From: Mycolicibacterium boenickei
GTDB lineage: Bacteria; Actinomycetota; Actinomycetes; Mycobacteriales; Mycobacteriaceae
Direction: 5' to 3'
Length of the DNA: 64,000 nt
NCBI RefSeq assembly: GCF_010731295.1
Contig: NZ_AP022579.1
Span: 3,410,001 to 3,474,000, forward strand
Shown here: piece by piece, positions 1 to 7,711 of the stretch
Numbering within the stretch: the first letter of the stretch is position 1
Layout of the letters: each line of letters starts with the position of its first letter
The notes under the pieces: generated by a model
Database searches by the model: none
Told to the model about the DNA's origin: nothing
Seen by the model: the letters and a program-made list of their open reading frames with translations, nothing else
Program-made: the position numbers and the translations under genes

Positions 1-78
1 GGAACCGCATCAGGAACTTTGACGACTCATCGGCTGACCATGCTGGACGGCCTCAAGACACCGGGATACGGGGTATGA
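1..78 (+). CDS. 3' end of isonitrile synthase (Fe(II)/2-oxoglutarate oxygenase), partial
   Basis: Frame 1 is open from the window edge to a TGA at 76-78 and encodes the last 25 residues of a protein. The piece THRLTMLDG resembles the C-terminal HRVT..GD strand of TauD-type Fe(II)/2-oxoglutarate oxygenases. In known isonitrile lipopeptide clusters (Rv0097 in M. tuberculosis, ScoE in Streptomyces) such an enzyme lies immediately before fcoT and turns the N-carboxymethyl amino acid into an isonitrile. The stop codon overlaps the fcoT start in an ATGA arrangement, so the two are translationally coupled. Identity rests mainly on position because only the tail is visible. Confidence 0.65.
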   Translation, partial: GTASGTLTTHRLTMLDGLKTPGYGV

Positions 79-635
79 GTATGAGCACCGCTGAGACACT
101 GTCGGTGACGACGGGCGCGTATGGCACTTCCCATCTGGCGCCGATCCCCGAAGACCTACTGGCCAAGGTCCTGGAACCATACTCCTACAAGGGGTGTCGC
201 TATCTGCTCGACGCCGAGTATGAAGCCAACGAGACCTCCGTGTTCGCCGTCGGGAACTTCAGCATCAAAGAGCCCGCGTACATTCGCGACACCGGCCACT
301 TCAACGCCGCCGAATGGGTGCTGTGCTTCAACCAACTCGCATACAGCGCGTTCGCACCGGCAATTCTCAACGAGCAGATCCCGGAATTCCGGGGCTGGTC
401 GATCGAAGACTACTTCAACTATCAACTGCCCAGCATGTTGATCAAGACCACGGCATCTCGCTTCAGACGTCCGATCAAATCCCGGAAGTTCTCGGCACGG
501 CTGCAGTGCAAGGACTTCGAAGTGGTGGATCGCACGATTCGCTACCTCAAGATTCCGTGCACCGTCGAATTCTGGGACGAGGACGGCGGGTCCGCGTCCG
601 GCGACGTCGAACTGGCCGCCCTCAACATCCCCTGA
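75..635 (+). CDS. fcoT: FcoT, hotdog thioesterase of isonitrile lipopeptide biosynthesis
   Basis: The 186-residue protein closely matches M. tuberculosis FcoT (Rv0098, 183 aa). It shares the central blocks TGHFNA, CFNQLAYSAFAPA and RGWSIDDY-like RGWSIEDY, and ends in the same LAALNIP. FcoT was first described as a long-chain acyl-CoA thioesterase. In the isonitrile lipopeptide pathway the homologue (ScoD/MmaD) is reported to add glycine to an enoyl-acyl carrier protein and to release the product. The ATG at 75 overlaps the upstream stop codon; a second ATG at 81 is an alternative start. Eighteen bases separate it from fadD10, so it is clearly part of the same operon. The protein is cytosolic, with no signal peptide or membrane segment. 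Confidence 0.92.
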   Translation: MSMSTAETLSVTTGAYGTSHLAPIPEDLLAKVLEPYSYKGCRYLLDAEYEANETSVFAVGNFSIKEPAYIRDTGHFNAAEWVLCFNQLAYSAFAPAILNEQIPEFRGWSIEDYFNYQLPSMLIKTTASRFRRPIKSRKFSARLQCKDFEVVDRTIRYLKIPCTVEFWDEDGGSASGDVELAALNIP

Positions 636-653
636 CACCGGCACGAGAGCAAC

Positions 654-2231
654 ATGGCTATGACACACCCACCAGCCACGGTGCTGGCACGCATCAGCGA
701 GCGGGCACGACAGCAACCCGAGACGATCGCTCTTCGTCGGTGCGACGGAACCAGCGTGCTCCCCTACGGAGACCTCATGGCCGAAGTGGACTGGTTGGCA
801 GCCGATCTGGTCTCCAAGGAGGTCGCGCCGGGAGACCGGGTGTTCGTCCTCTCGGACAACGGTCCCGAGACGTATCTGGCGGTGTTGGCCTGCGCGAGAG
901 TCGGTGCCATCGCAGTCATGGTGGACGGCGCCCTCCCCACGGCAACCATGGACCGGTTCGGCGAGATCACCACTCCCGGCGCGATTCTGATCGCGCCCGG
1001 CTGCCGGATGCACACCGCCGAACTCCCGGGTTCGCTCCGGTCGATCCCTGCTCTGCATGTCAGTGTCGGCGGTGGACCGAACGGCCGTGAAGCTGATCGG
1101 GTCCCGGAAACATTGCCCGGCATCCCCGCCGGGGGAGCCGATCATCCACTGGCGATGATCTTCACCAGCGGAACGACGGGTGCACCGAAAGCAGTGCTGC
1201 TGCCGAATCGGACGTTCTACTCCGTCGCGGACATTCTGCAGCGCGAGCACTTGACCTGGGTCGACTGGGTTGTCGGCGAAACCACGTACTCACCGTTGCC
1301 CGCGACCCACATCGGTGGACTGTGGTGGATCCTGAACTGTCTGATGCAGGGCGGACTGTGTATCACCGGCGGCGAGAACGGGTTGTCGATCGGGGAGATT
1401 CTCGCTCGGAACGCTGTCGCGACGACCTGCCTGGTTCCCACCCTGTTGAGCCGGCTGGTGGCCGAGCTGCGGTCCACCGGGGCGCCGGTCCCGCCGTCGC
1501 TACGGATGGTCGGATACGGCGGATCGCGCGCCATCGCCTCTGATGTCGGCTTCGTGGAAGCCGCCGGTGTCCGGACCGCGCAGGTCTACGGGCTCAGCGA
1601 AACAGGTTGCACCGCACTGTGTCTACCCACCGATGAGGGGTCGATCGCCAGGATCGAAGCGGGCGCTGTCGGGCGGCCCTATCCCGGCGTCGAAGTCCAC
1701 CTCGATGGTGACGGCGCCGGCCCGCCCACGCGTTCCGGCGCAGATTCTGCCACCTCGGGCACGCTGTGGATCAAGTCGCCGGCGAACATGCTGGGCTACT
1801 GGGAGAACCCCGAGCGGACTGCCGAAACCCTGGTCGACGGATGGGTGAACACCGGCGACGTGCTGGACCGGCACGAGGACGGCTTCTTCTACATCAGGGG
1901 CAGGTCGTCGGAGATGATCATCTCCGGCGGCGTCAACGTCGCGCCGGACGAGGTGGACCGTATCGCCGAGGGAGTGGCCGGCGTCCGCGAGGCGGCCTGC
2001 TACGAAATTCCCGACGAGGAGTTCGGGGCGCTGGTCGGGCTCGCCGTGGTGACCTCGGCTGTTCTGGATGAATCAGACGCCAGGAGGCTCAAACACACCA
2101 TCGCCGCGCGTTTCCGGCAGGAATCGGAGCCCATGGCCAGGCCTTCGACGATCCGGTTCGTGCCTGACATTCCACGAACCCGGTCCGGCAAGATCGTGCG
2201 GGCGGCACTGGGCGCGGTGGCCGATGGCTGA
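654..2231 (+). CDS. fadD10: FadD10-like fatty acyl-AMP ligase
   Basis: The 525-residue ANL-family adenylating enzyme corresponds to Rv0099 (FadD10, 540 aa). The AMP-binding loop TSGTTGAPK lies near residue 171, the YGLSETG motif near residue 313, the GWVNTGD/GRSSEMI hinge region near residues 398-425, and the C-terminal catalytic lysine is in TRSGKIV. In this pathway the family activates a medium-chain enoic acid as the adenylate and loads it on the dedicated carrier protein rather than on CoA. The gene ends at 2231, overlapping the carrier-protein start by 8 bases (ATGGCTGA). Start ATG 654 is preceded by a weak purine stretch (GAGAGCAAC); ATG 660 is a possible alternative. Confidence 0.9.
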   Translation: MAMTHPPATVLARISERARQQPETIALRRCDGTSVLPYGDLMAEVDWLAADLVSKEVAPGDRVFVLSDNGPETYLAVLACARVGAIAVMVDGALPTATMDRFGEITTPGAILIAPGCRMHTAELPGSLRSIPALHVSVGGGPNGREADRVPETLPGIPAGGADHPLAMIFTSGTTGAPKAVLLPNRTFYSVADILQREHLTWVDWVVGETTYSPLPATHIGGLWWILNCLMQGGLCITGGENGLSIGEILARNAVATTCLVPTLLSRLVAELRSTGAPVPPSLRMVGYGGSRAIASDVGFVEAAGVRTAQVYGLSETGCTALCLPTDEGSIARIEAGAVGRPYPGVEVHLDGDGAGPPTRSGADSATSGTLWIKSPANMLGYWENPERTAETLVDGWVNTGDVLDRHEDGFFYIRGRSSEMIISGGVNVAPDEVDRIAEGVAGVREAACYEIPDEEFGALVGLAVVTSAVLDESDARRLKHTIAARFRQESEPMARPSTIRFVPDIPRTRSGKIVRAALGAVADG

Positions 2232-2469
2232 GACGCTGAGAAGCAGTATCCTCAGGGCGCTCTCGGAGGTGCTGTACGTCGACGAGACGGATCTCGTCGA
2301 CGGAGATGAAACCGACCTCAGGGACCTCGGTCTGGACTCGGTTCGGTTGGTGCTGTTGATGAAGCACCTGGGCATCGATCGGGAATCGGACGTGCCGCGG
2401 CGACTGGCGGACAACCTGTCGATCGCAGGCTGGGTCCGGGAGTTGGGGCAGTCGGGTGAGCCTGCCTGA
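2224..2469 (+). CDS. Acyl carrier protein of the isonitrile lipopeptide operon
   Basis: This 81-residue acyl carrier protein corresponds to Rv0100 (78 aa). The 4'-phosphopantetheine attachment serine is in LGLDSVRL, after a typical acidic first helix. The reading frame is open further upstream inside fadD10, but ATG 2224 is chosen because it gives the family length and overlaps the fadD10 stop codon. The downstream NRPS starts with GTG at 2456, 14 bases before this gene ends. All four genes from fcoT to nrp are therefore overlapping or closely spaced. The protein would carry the acyl chain while FcoT and the isonitrile synthase modify it, then deliver it to the NRPS condensation domain. Confidence 0.92.
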   Translation: MAETLRSSILRALSEVLYVDETDLVDGDETDLRDLGLDSVRLVLLMKHLGIDRESDVPRRLADNLSIAGWVRELGQSGEPA

Positions 2470-5400
2470 AAACTCTGATGCGCACCGGGTTCCGCTGAGT
2501 CGCTCACAACAGAACATCTACCGCGGAGCGGTCCACGACGATGACCACGGCCTGTACCTGATCGGCAGGCGATACCGGTTCCAGCCGATTCCACAGACGG
2601 AGTTCTTGAGCGCCCTGTACGCGACGATCCTCGCCAACCCCGTGCAGTTGTGCATCCTGGTGGCGCCGTCCGATGCCGGCGGCTATCCGGATCTCGTGCC
2701 CAGGCTGGGAGTCGACGACATCGTGCGGGTGTGCGGCGCCGACGAAGACACAGAGCTGGCACATGAATGGCGCGCGGGAATTCTCCAGAAGCCGTTGGCG
2801 CGCTACACCGTGCGCGTCGACGGCCGCGGCCTGGTGCACGGCCTCGACGCCCATGCCCATCACGTCCTGCTCGACGGGGGTGCGATCGGCGTCGTCGAAG
2901 CTCATCTGGGTCGCTTTCTCGCCGGCGGGAGACTGCCCGACAACGCCTGTGTCCGTGACGGACTGACCCGCGTGGCCTCCGCACACCGCCGAGAGGCTGC
3001 CCGGATCGACGAGGCGGTGCAGCGGCTCACCGCCGTCGTACAGCGTGAGCTCACCGCGGCCGCCGAACAGGGCGGCCATGGACATGCCGCCGACGGCCCC
3101 GTATCCGCGGCCAGAGGAGTCCTCGTCGAGTCCGTCGTGATCGGGGCGCAGGACTACGACGACGTTCTCGCCTTGGCCGACCGGGAGTGCGTCCCGCTCA
3201 ACGTGATGGTTGCGGCGGCGGCGACGGCCGTGCACGCGGGCCTCCGCGAGAGCACCGAGACCCTCCTGGTGCACGCGTTGGACAACCGCTTCGGTGACCC
3301 TGAGCTCGATGTTGCCACGTGCCTGGTCAACTCGATCGCGCAGCCGGTTCGATTCCCGCCGCACGCATCGGTGGCGGAGGTGGTGCGCGCTGTGGACCAG
3401 GGATACGTCAAGGCCGGCCGCCGCCGCTGGCTGCGCGAAGAGCATTACCGCCGAATCTATCTGGCGATCAATCGAACGACCTCCGTCGAGACACTGACGC
3501 TCAATTTTCTGCGTGAGCCCTGTGCGCCCGCACTGGTGCCGTTCTTGGTTGGTCCGCCGGTGACGACGCACATCGGCCCGGTCGAGGGCCTGACCGTGGC
3601 AGCTGTCCTCGACGAGCAACGGCGCACGCTGACCCTCAACATCTGGGACAGGCACGAGCAACCAAGGCGCACCGCGGGCGAGGTTGCCGGCCGGGTCGCG
3701 TCGGCACTGACATCGATGACCGCGATGTGGGACCTGCCCATTGCTGCGACGGTCGATGCGTGGCACAGCATCGACGACGACGGGAGGTTGTGTTCGGATT
3801 CGCGCCGGCCGGTACCCGAGGAGCCGGGTGCTCCCGCGTGGTTCCTCGCTCGCCGCGAGTCGATCGACGAATGTCGCAGGCGGCGTGACCATGTCGACCC
3901 GTGGATCGCCCGGCTGCTCGAAATCGAGGCGGTCCCAGGCGATGTGATGGTGTTCGCCGACGACGGCTCCGACCAGGCGATCGACCTCATGATCGCCTGT
4001 CACCTGTCCGGCTGTGGCTACAGCGTCTGTGACCGCAGCGACCAGGTGGGACGGCGGGCCGAGGCGATCCGAGAGCACGCCGCCGGTATCGCCGTGCACA
4101 TCGTCGACATCGATTCGGCGGACTCGCGAGCCCGCGCCGCCGAACGTCGTGCGCTGATCGATGCGCGCGTCGAACAGACGGTTGACGACCCGCGCCTGGC
4201 CACCAGGACCGCCTACGTCATGCCCACGTCCGGGTCGACCGGGGAGCCCAAACTCGTTCAGGTCAGCCATGGTTCGCTGGCGACATTCTGCGTCGGGATG
4301 ACACGTGCCTACGGTTGGTGCGCGGACGACACCATTCTCCAATGTGCGCCGCTGACCTCCGATATCAGCGTTGAAGAAGTCTTCGGCGCTGCATCGATCG
4401 GGGCGACCCTGATCCGCTCGGCGGCGATGAAAGCGGGTGATCTGCAGGCACTCTCCGCAGAGCTGGTGGCACACGGCGCGACCGTCGTGGACCTGCCGAC
4501 CGCGCTGTGGCACCTGTGGTGTGAGGACGTCGACACGACCGCCACCGTCGGTCCCTCCCGGCTGCGCCAGGTTGTCATCGGTGGTGAGCCCATCCGACCG
4601 AGCACCGTCGACAAGTGGGTCAACTCCGCAGGCACCGAGGGCGTCTCGCTGGTGTCGAGCTACGGGCCGACGGAGACCACGGTGGTGGTGACGCACCTGC
4701 CGATCACCGACGGCGGCCGGGCTCTCGAGTCGGGCGCGCGCCTTCGGCTGGGGCGACCGCTGGTTCCGCACACGGTGGTGATCGCATTCGGCGAAGTCGT
4801 TGTGCTGGGGGAGCTGGTGGCCGATGGCTATCTCGGCGTGGACGGAGCCGGTTTCGGATCGGTGACCATCGCCGGCGGTCGACGGCACCGCGCGTACGCG
4901 ACGGGGGACCGGGTGACCGTCGACGCCGCCGGGTATCCGGTGTTCGCGGGGCGCAGAGATGCGCTCGTCAAGATCTCCGGCAAGCGGGTCGACACGGCCG
5001 CGATCACCAGAACGATCATGGCGGACCCGTCCGTTCTCGACATCGCCGTCGAGCTTCACAACGGCGGTCTCGGGGTGTGGTTCGAGACCCAGCGGACCCG
5101 CAGCGGTGACGAGGACCCCGCTGCGGCAGCACGTATCAGGCGCGTCCTGGTGGATTCGCGGGTGCCCTCATACTTCGTCTCGGGCGTCGCCGGTATTCCC
5201 CGCAAACCCAACGGGAAGACCGACACGACAAGGCTGCGCGCGGTCGCGGCAGCCGGGCCGGGCCGGCCGGCCGATGAGCCATCGGACGAACCGGCGGCCG
5301 GACTTGCCGGCTTGTGGAGTGCGCGTCTGGAGCGGCTGATCACCCCTCATACCTCGCTGTTGTCGGAGGGCATCGGGTCCTTGGATCTCGTTCGGATCCT

Positions 5401-6664
5401 GCCGGATACGCGCAGGCATCTCGGCAGGCAGGTTTCGATTCTCGATCTGATCAGCGCCGACACGGCGGCGAACCTGGTCGACGACATGTCGGTCGGCGAC
5501 AACTGGATGGACGCAGGTACCGTCGCCGAGATCGAACGTGACTTCACCGCGTTCACGGGGCCGCGCCTCCGCGCGGCGTCGAACCCGCGGCGACCACCGG
5601 GCCGTGGCACAGGGCCTGTCCTGGTTCTTGGAGCGTCGGGCATTCTCGGCACCGGATTCGCCGAGGCGATTCTGAGCCTGAGCCGTGAGCAGCGCGCCGA
5701 GGTGATCCTGGCCATGAGGTCGGTCCCACCCGACAACCGGACCTGGATGGAACTGCGTCGCACACCGGGGGTACGGATCGAGCAGTTGAGCCCCGCGTTC
5801 GGTCCGGCAGAGCTGGAGACGCTGATCCGCCGGACCGGAGCGCGAACCGTCGTCAACTGCATCGGGAACACGAACGTGGTGGTGCCGTACTGCGAACTAC
5901 GTTCGGCCAACGTGGAATTGGTGGCCGCGATGGCACAAGCCTGCAGCGCTTCGGGTACCCGTTTGGTGCACTTGTCGACGTACGTCGTCAATGCGGATGT
6001 GGCCGCGCCACAGGTGGTCGATCCGCGTCAGGCGCCCTACCCGTACGCCGCCACCAAGGCACTCGCGGAACTGGCCGTGGCCGGCGCGGTCGGAGAGCTG
6101 GACTTCACGATCGTGCGGCTGCCCCGGGTCCTGGGCACACTCGGGCAGGTTCGAGGATCCACCGACATCCTGGTCTCGATCGTCGACGCCTGCCACGCGC
6201 TACAGGCCTATCCGGCAGTGGAATTGACCGAGGAAGTGACAATCGGGCGCGCGGCCGCGACGAGCATTCTGCGCAGATTGCCCGAGCTCGGCGGATCCGA
6301 CGAACTGGGCTGCGGGATCGAAGTGCTGCGGGGGCAGGCCGTGGCGTACCGCGAACTGCTCGGCGGGATCGCCTCACAAGAGCTCGACAGTCACGAATGG
6401 AAACGCCGGCTGGATGAAAGTGATTGGGCGAAGGCCAATCCGCGGCGCTGGTCGGTGATCGACGCCTGGATCGGATTGGGTCTGAGACTCGATGGCCGCT
6501 CGTATGCGCAGTACCTGACCGCCTACCCGGCCCTCCCGCTGGGAGTCCGATCCGTCGGCGAACTGTTGGCGCCACCGCCGTCGCTACGGGAACTGCTCGC
6601 CCGCGGTGCGGGAACCAGTGGCTCTCGTCCAACGACCTATCAACCAGACGCCGCAAGACAGTGA
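2456..6664 (+). CDS. nrp: One-module NRPS with terminal reductase (isonitrile lipopeptide synthetase)
   Basis: The 1402-residue protein has one C-A-PCP module and a terminal reductase. The condensation motif HHVLLDG is at H135-G141. The adenylation motifs are TSGSTGEPK near 591, YGPTETT at 736, then ATGDR, VKISGKRV and the A10-like RKPNGK. The carrier serine is S975 in EGIGSLDL. The reductase has GASGILG at 1059 and the short-chain-dehydrogenase YAATK dyad at Y1197/K1201. Homologues acylate the amino groups of a lysine- or ornithine-like residue with isonitrile acyl chains and release the product by reduction. M. tuberculosis Rv0101 is about 2512 residues with two modules, so this protein lacks a second C-A-PCP unit and resembles the one-module Streptomyces architecture. 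The start is GTG, overlapping the ACP gene. Confidence 0.93.
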   Translation: MSLPENSDAHRVPLSRSQQNIYRGAVHDDDHGLYLIGRRYRFQPIPQTEFLSALYATILANPVQLCILVAPSDAGGYPDLVPRLGVDDIVRVCGADEDTELAHEWRAGILQKPLARYTVRVDGRGLVHGLDAHAHHVLLDGGAIGVVEAHLGRFLAGGRLPDNACVRDGLTRVASAHRREAARIDEAVQRLTAVVQRELTAAAEQGGHGHAADGPVSAARGVLVESVVIGAQDYDDVLALADRECVPLNVMVAAAATAVHAGLRESTETLLVHALDNRFGDPELDVATCLVNSIAQPVRFPPHASVAEVVRAVDQGYVKAGRRRWLREEHYRRIYLAINRTTSVETLTLNFLREPCAPALVPFLVGPPVTTHIGPVEGLTVAAVLDEQRRTLTLNIWDRHEQPRRTAGEVAGRVASALTSMTAMWDLPIAATVDAWHSIDDDGRLCSDSRRPVPEEPGAPAWFLARRESIDECRRRRDHVDPWIARLLEIEAVPGDVMVFADDGSDQAIDLMIACHLSGCGYSVCDRSDQVGRRAEAIREHAAGIAVHIVDIDSADSRARAAERRALIDARVEQTVDDPRLATRTAYVMPTSGSTGEPKLVQVSHGSLATFCVGMTRAYGWCADDTILQCAPLTSDISVEEVFGAASIGATLIRSAAMKAGDLQALSAELVAHGATVVDLPTALWHLWCEDVDTTATVGPSRLRQVVIGGEPIRPSTVDKWVNSAGTEGVSLVSSYGPTETTVVVTHLPITDGGRALESGARLRLGRPLVPHTVVIAFGEVVVLGELVADGYLGVDGAGFGSVTIAGGRRHRAYATGDRVTVDAAGYPVFAGRRDALVKISGKRVDTAAITRTIMADPSVLDIAVELHNGGLGVWFETQRTRSGDEDPAAAARIRRVLVDSRVPSYFVSGVAGIPRKPNGKTDTTRLRAVAAAGPGRPADEPSDEPAAGLAGLWSARLERLITPHTSLLSEGIGSLDLVRILPDTRRHLGRQVSILDLISADTAANLVDDMSVGDNWMDAGTVAEIERDFTAFTGPRLRAASNPRRPPGRGTGPVLVLGASGILGTGFAEAILSLSREQRAEVILAMRSVPPDNRTWMELRRTPGVRIEQLSPAFGPAELETLIRRTGARTVVNCIGNTNVVVPYCELRSANVELVAAMAQACSASGTRLVHLSTYVVNADVAAPQVVDPRQAPYPYAATKALAELAVAGAVGELDFTIVRLPRVLGTLGQVRGSTDILVSIVDACHALQAYPAVELTEEVTIGRAAATSILRRLPELGGSDELGCGIEVLRGQAVAYRELLGGIASQELDSHEWKRRLDESDWAKANPRRWSVIDAWIGLGLRLDGRSYAQYLTAYPALPLGVRSVGELLAPPPSLRELLARGAGTSGSRPTTYQPDAARQ

Positions 6665-6667
6665 GGG

Positions 6668-7018
6668 ATGGCAGTGACCGACGTAGCCGCACACCGCAAC
6701 CAGACACCGGGAACCCGACGGATCCGACTCGACGTGACAGGAATGTCCTGCGGATCGTGCTCGCGCCGGGTCGAGAACACGCTGAACAAGATCGACGGAG
6801 TGCACGCCTCGGTCGCCATCGCCACCAAGATCGCGACCATCGACGCCCGCCACGACATCACCGTCACCGACTTGTGCGAGGCCGTTGAACAGGCCGGTTA
6901 CCGCGCCGAGGAACGGACCGGCAACAACGACGAGGATGAGGTCCCCGGGCCGGAGCCGAAGGATTCGGTGGTGACGAGGGTCATCCGCTGGGTGACCGCC
7001 GGCCACATGGGCGGCTGA
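6668..7018 (+). CDS. Stand-alone heavy-metal-associated (HMA) domain protein, copper-chaperone-like
   Basis: This 116-residue protein starts 4 bases after the nrp stop and so belongs to the chalkophore operon. Residues 19-84 or so form one HMA domain with the metal site GMSCGSC. An acidic linker and a short tail follow, with no membrane segment. The domain is strikingly like the N-terminal HMA domain of the CtpB ATPase encoded at 7712: RVENTLNKIDGV here against [12 protein letters not shown] there. It may hand Cu(I) to that ATPase or receive copper from the chalkophore. It could also be a relic of a duplicated ctpB, although the frame and stop are intact. The role is inferred. Confidence 0.85.
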   Translation: MAVTDVAAHRNQTPGTRRIRLDVTGMSCGSCSRRVENTLNKIDGVHASVAIATKIATIDARHDITVTDLCEAVEQAGYRAEERTGNNDEDEVPGPEPKDSVVTRVIRWVTAGHMGG

Positions 7019-7038
7019 GTGTCAGAGCGCCGGCACCG

Positions 7039-7605
7039 CTAACCGGTCAGATCGTCCCGCTCGACCGCGGCGATCAGATCTTCCCGGGCGCGTGCCACCC
7101 GGGAACGAATCGTGCCGACCGGACAGCCGCACACCTCGGCCGCCTCGGCGTAGGACAACCCGAGGACCTGGGTCAGCAAGAGCGCGTGCCGCCGGTCGGG
7201 GTCAAGGCCGTCCAGCAAGAGGCGGATCTCCACCATCTTCTCGAAGCCACCGACCGGGCGGTAGCTCTCCAGGACCTGCTCGACGTCGACTCCGTGCTGG
7301 GTCCGCGGCCGACTCTGCTTGTGCCGAATCTGGTCGACCACCACGCGCCGAGCGATCGACAGCAGCCAGGTGCGCGCAGACGACCGGCCGCTGAACCGGG
7401 GCAGCGCGGTGATGGCGCGCATGAACGTCTCTTGCGTCAGGTCGTCGGCCGACCCGGCGTCACCGAGGTAGGCGACGGTTCGCCAGACATCGGTCTGGGT
7501 GGCCCGGATGAATTGCTCGAGCGCTGCCGAATCACCGCGGCCGGCGGCGAAAGCCAGCCGCGTAACGTGGTCCTCGCCGCGTTCGGTAGTCACGGTCCTC
7601 GACAT
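7039..7605 (-). CDS. sigC: SigC-type ECF sigma factor
   Basis: The 188-residue ECF sigma factor matches M. tuberculosis SigC (Rv2069, 185 aa). Region 2 has [20 protein letters not shown] and [12 protein letters not shown], and region 4 has [25 protein letters not shown]. It ends in the same DDLTG. The frame is open upstream, but ATG 7605 fits the family length and has GGGAGG about 9 bases ahead. SigC has been linked experimentally in M. tuberculosis to control of the nrp operon and ctpB during copper limitation, where sigC lies at a separate locus. Here it sits between nrp and ctpB, divergent from ctpB across 106 bp. It is convergent with the HMA gene, 20 bp apart. Confidence 0.9.
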   Translation of the reverse strand: MSRTVTTERGEDHVTRLAFAAGRGDSAALEQFIRATQTDVWRTVAYLGDAGSADDLTQETFMRAITALPRFSGRSSARTWLLSIARRVVVDQIRHKQSRPRTQHGVDVEQVLESYRPVGGFEKMVEIRLLLDGLDPDRRHALLLTQVLGLSYAEAAEVCGCPVGTIRSRVARAREDLIAAVERDDLTG

Positions 7606-7654
7606 TATTCGATGCCTCCCGGGAACTCGGCATCGGGCCGGAGCGACTACATAT

Positions 7655-7676
7655 TCGGTGACGATTGTCGGTGACG
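7655..7676. repeat. Direct repeat in the sigC-ctpB divergent promoter region
   Basis: The 9-mer TCGGTGACG occurs at 7655-7663 and again at 7668-7676, 13 bp apart start to start. It lies within the 106-bp region between the divergent sigC and ctpB genes. It could be a tandem regulator site or part of promoter elements, but no assigned operator consensus is recognised. Confidence 0.3.
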
Positions 7677-7711
7677 TAGGCCACCGGCGTGGTGAGTGAG
7701 CAATTGGAGTA

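Noticed and set aside
2504..5059. 851-residue open frame antisense to nrp
   Set aside because: It lies wholly opposite a well-supported NRPS. The composition is Arg/His/Gly-rich low-information sequence, as expected from high-GC shadow frames.
7606..7711. SigC-type promoter (remembered SSSAAT-N16-20-CGTSSS) between sigC and ctpB
   Set aside because: Only imperfect matches (for example GACAAT with CGCTCC 18 bases on, minus strand) were found; not enough to call a site.
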